From contig NZ_JAUFQJ010000006.1 of assembly GCF_030409685.1 (NCBI RefSeq), positions 186,001 to 250,000 on the forward strand: a DNA stretch of 64,000 nt, in the 5' to 3' direction. Both the position numbers and the translations under genes were made by a program. Under the pieces are notes generated by a model, which searched no databases, was not told the DNA's origin, and was given only the letters and a program-made list of their open reading frames with translations. Below, in pieces: positions 62,993 through 64,000 of the stretch (positions within the stretch are counted from its first letter, which is position 1; the number at the start of each line of letters is the position of its first letter). This DNA is from Ferruginibacter paludis. Lineage in GTDB: Bacteria > Bacteroidota > Bacteroidia > Chitinophagales > Chitinophagaceae.

Positions 62993-64000
62993 TTATTTTG
63001 TTGGAGCGGGTGCTGCCGCCTTATTTTTAAAATTCCACGTAAAGCCCAGCATCCAGTATCTTTTTAGCCTGTCCTGTCTAACTTCAGATAAAGTATTGCT
63101 GTAAAAATTTCTTTGAATGCCCGTGTTTTGATTCAGAATATCCCTGATACTGAAGTAGAGTGTATATTCATCCTTTTTAAAAGTGCGTTGTAGTTTAGCA
63201 TTCCAAAGTTGGTTGCTTAAATTATTTTGAAACTGCGGTGTTTTTTGCCTTACAAAATAATTAAAATCACTTTGCAACGACCAAACCTTTTTTAAATAGT
63301 ACGTAGCGTACAGACCGGTTTCATTTGTGTAGTAATTTATTTTGCTATTGTACTGTTGAGTATTATTACTGTTATAATTAAATTCGTTGCTGACAGTAAC
63401 ATCGTAAGCCTTGTCCTTTGCTTTGTTTAAATAAAGCCTTACACCTGCATTCAAATTCTTGGTAACATTATTTAATCCGTTAATAATTTCCGTACTGTGG
63501 TTATACCCTGCATTTGGACCAACATCTACCCGTATATTGAGTTTTTTCATTTTAAAACCGGCACCGGCATACAAGTTAAAATTAAAATTGCCGTTGGTAT
63601 TTACAGGCGTACTCGTGGTTTTACCGGTAGATGCATCAATTACACGGCTATCAGTAATGGCATTGCTTGTTTGAGTAAAATTAAGATTCTGATAGAGAAA
63701 AAAATCTTTAATAAAATCAAAGCTTTGATGAGAAATATTGAAGTTATTGCTGAATGACGGTTTTAGTAAAGGGTTTCCCAAAACCTGGTTAAAATAGTCG
63801 TTATTATTTCTCAATAGTTGCAACTGATCAATCCGCGGCTGCGTCGTATTTCCATTATAATAAAATCGCAGGTTATGACCAGATTTATAAGCGTATGTAA
63901 GATTTGCGTTAGGGAAAAAGTTAGTATAGCTGCGTGCATACTCTTTGTTGAATGTTTTATCTTTCAAATCAAACCTGGTAAATCCTACACCGGAGCCAAT
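62993..64000 (-). CDS. Outer membrane beta-barrel protein (partial, C-terminal part)
   Basis: The reading frame is open to the window edge, so this is the C-terminal ~335 residues of a larger protein. It consists of alternating strands ending RYWMLGFTWNFKNKAAAPAPTK and matches the TonB-receptor-like outer membrane beta-barrel family (OMP_b-brl_3), which usually carries an N-terminal CarboxypepD_reg-like domain. NYNGNTTQPRIDQLQL-type segments (FYYNGNTTQPRIDQLQ) are typical. It precedes the GLPGLI gene in the same operon. Function unknown. Confidence 0.87.
   Translation of the reverse strand: MGSGVGFTRFDLKDKTFNKEYARSYTNFFPNANLTYAYKSGHNLRFYYNGNTTQPRIDQLQLLRNNNDYFNQVLGNPLLKPSFSNNFNISHQSFDFIKDFFLYQNLNFTQTSNAITDSRVIDASTGKTTSTPVNTNGNFNFNLYAGAGFKMKKLNIRVDVGPNAGYNHSTEIINGLNNVTKNLNAGVRLYLNKAKDKAYDVTVSNEFNYNSNNTQQYNSKINYYTNETGLYATYYLKKVWSLQSDFNYFVRQKTPQFQNNLSNQLWNAKLQRTFKKDEYTLYFSIRDILNQNTGIQRNFYSNTLSEVRQDRLKRYWMLGFTWNFKNKAAAPAPTK

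Overview
The window looks like a chromosomal segment of a Bacteroidota species, most likely of the Chitinophagaceae type. Evidence includes T9SS-type C-terminal sorting domains on two secreted proteins, a TonB-dependent receptor, GLPGLI and head-GIN family proteins, the futalosine enzyme MqnE, YpdA, AT-rich 5' regions without Shine-Dalgarno sequences, and several matches to the Bacteroidota promoter pattern TTTG-N20-TAnnTTTG. I see no rRNA, tRNA, CRISPR array, insertion sequence or prophage block.

Positions 1-13.3 kb hold mixed metabolic genes: a serine hydrolase, a sucrose-phosphate synthase/phosphatase fusion divergent from a GH32-like protein, DoxX, an SBF-type transporter, a GH43 protein, CsbD, a YpfJ-type metallopeptidase, a zinc alcohol dehydrogenase, a MazG-like pyrophosphohydrolase and an orphan contractile-tail sheath gene. 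Positions 13.3-20.2 kb are a compact minus-strand signalling operon (two hybrid/sensor kinases, response regulator, CheR, CheB). Positions 20.5-21.9 kb carry a PPC-domain protein and a RES/Xre toxin-antitoxin pair with a recognisable operator-promoter.

Positions 21.9-33.5 kb hold a peptide-binding lipoprotein, an M1 peptidase, a flippase, an NlpC/P60 hydrolase, dnaE, trxA and a nucleoside permease. Positions 33.8-43 kb hold a large secreted M43 protease, mqnE-ypdA, an array of three 38-residue membrane microprotein genes (one frameshifted), a small secreted protein and a protein-glutaminase-like enzyme. Positions 43-47.2 kb hold an RRM protein, an acyl-CoA-binding protein, MsrA, a CrtA-like protein and an arginase-family enzyme.

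Positions 47.3-55.3 kb are a complete minus-strand histidine operon: hisL(leader)-hisG-hisD-GNAT-hisC-hisB-hisH-hisA-hisF-small membrane ORF-hisIE. It is headed by a 19-residue leader peptide with five histidines and a terminator/antiterminator, an apparent attenuation system. The last 9 kb hold a dipeptide epimerase, a T9SS-exported protein, two head-GIN proteins, a TonB-dependent receptor behind a clear TPP riboswitch (hence a predicted thiamine-compound importer), and a GLPGLI/beta-barrel pair running off the edge.

The most interesting items are the tandem 38-aa microprotein array, the his leader-attenuator, the unannotated 54-aa membrane protein coupled to hisF, the riboswitch-controlled receptor, the orphan tail sheath, and the glutaminase-like gene with a decayed reading frame upstream.
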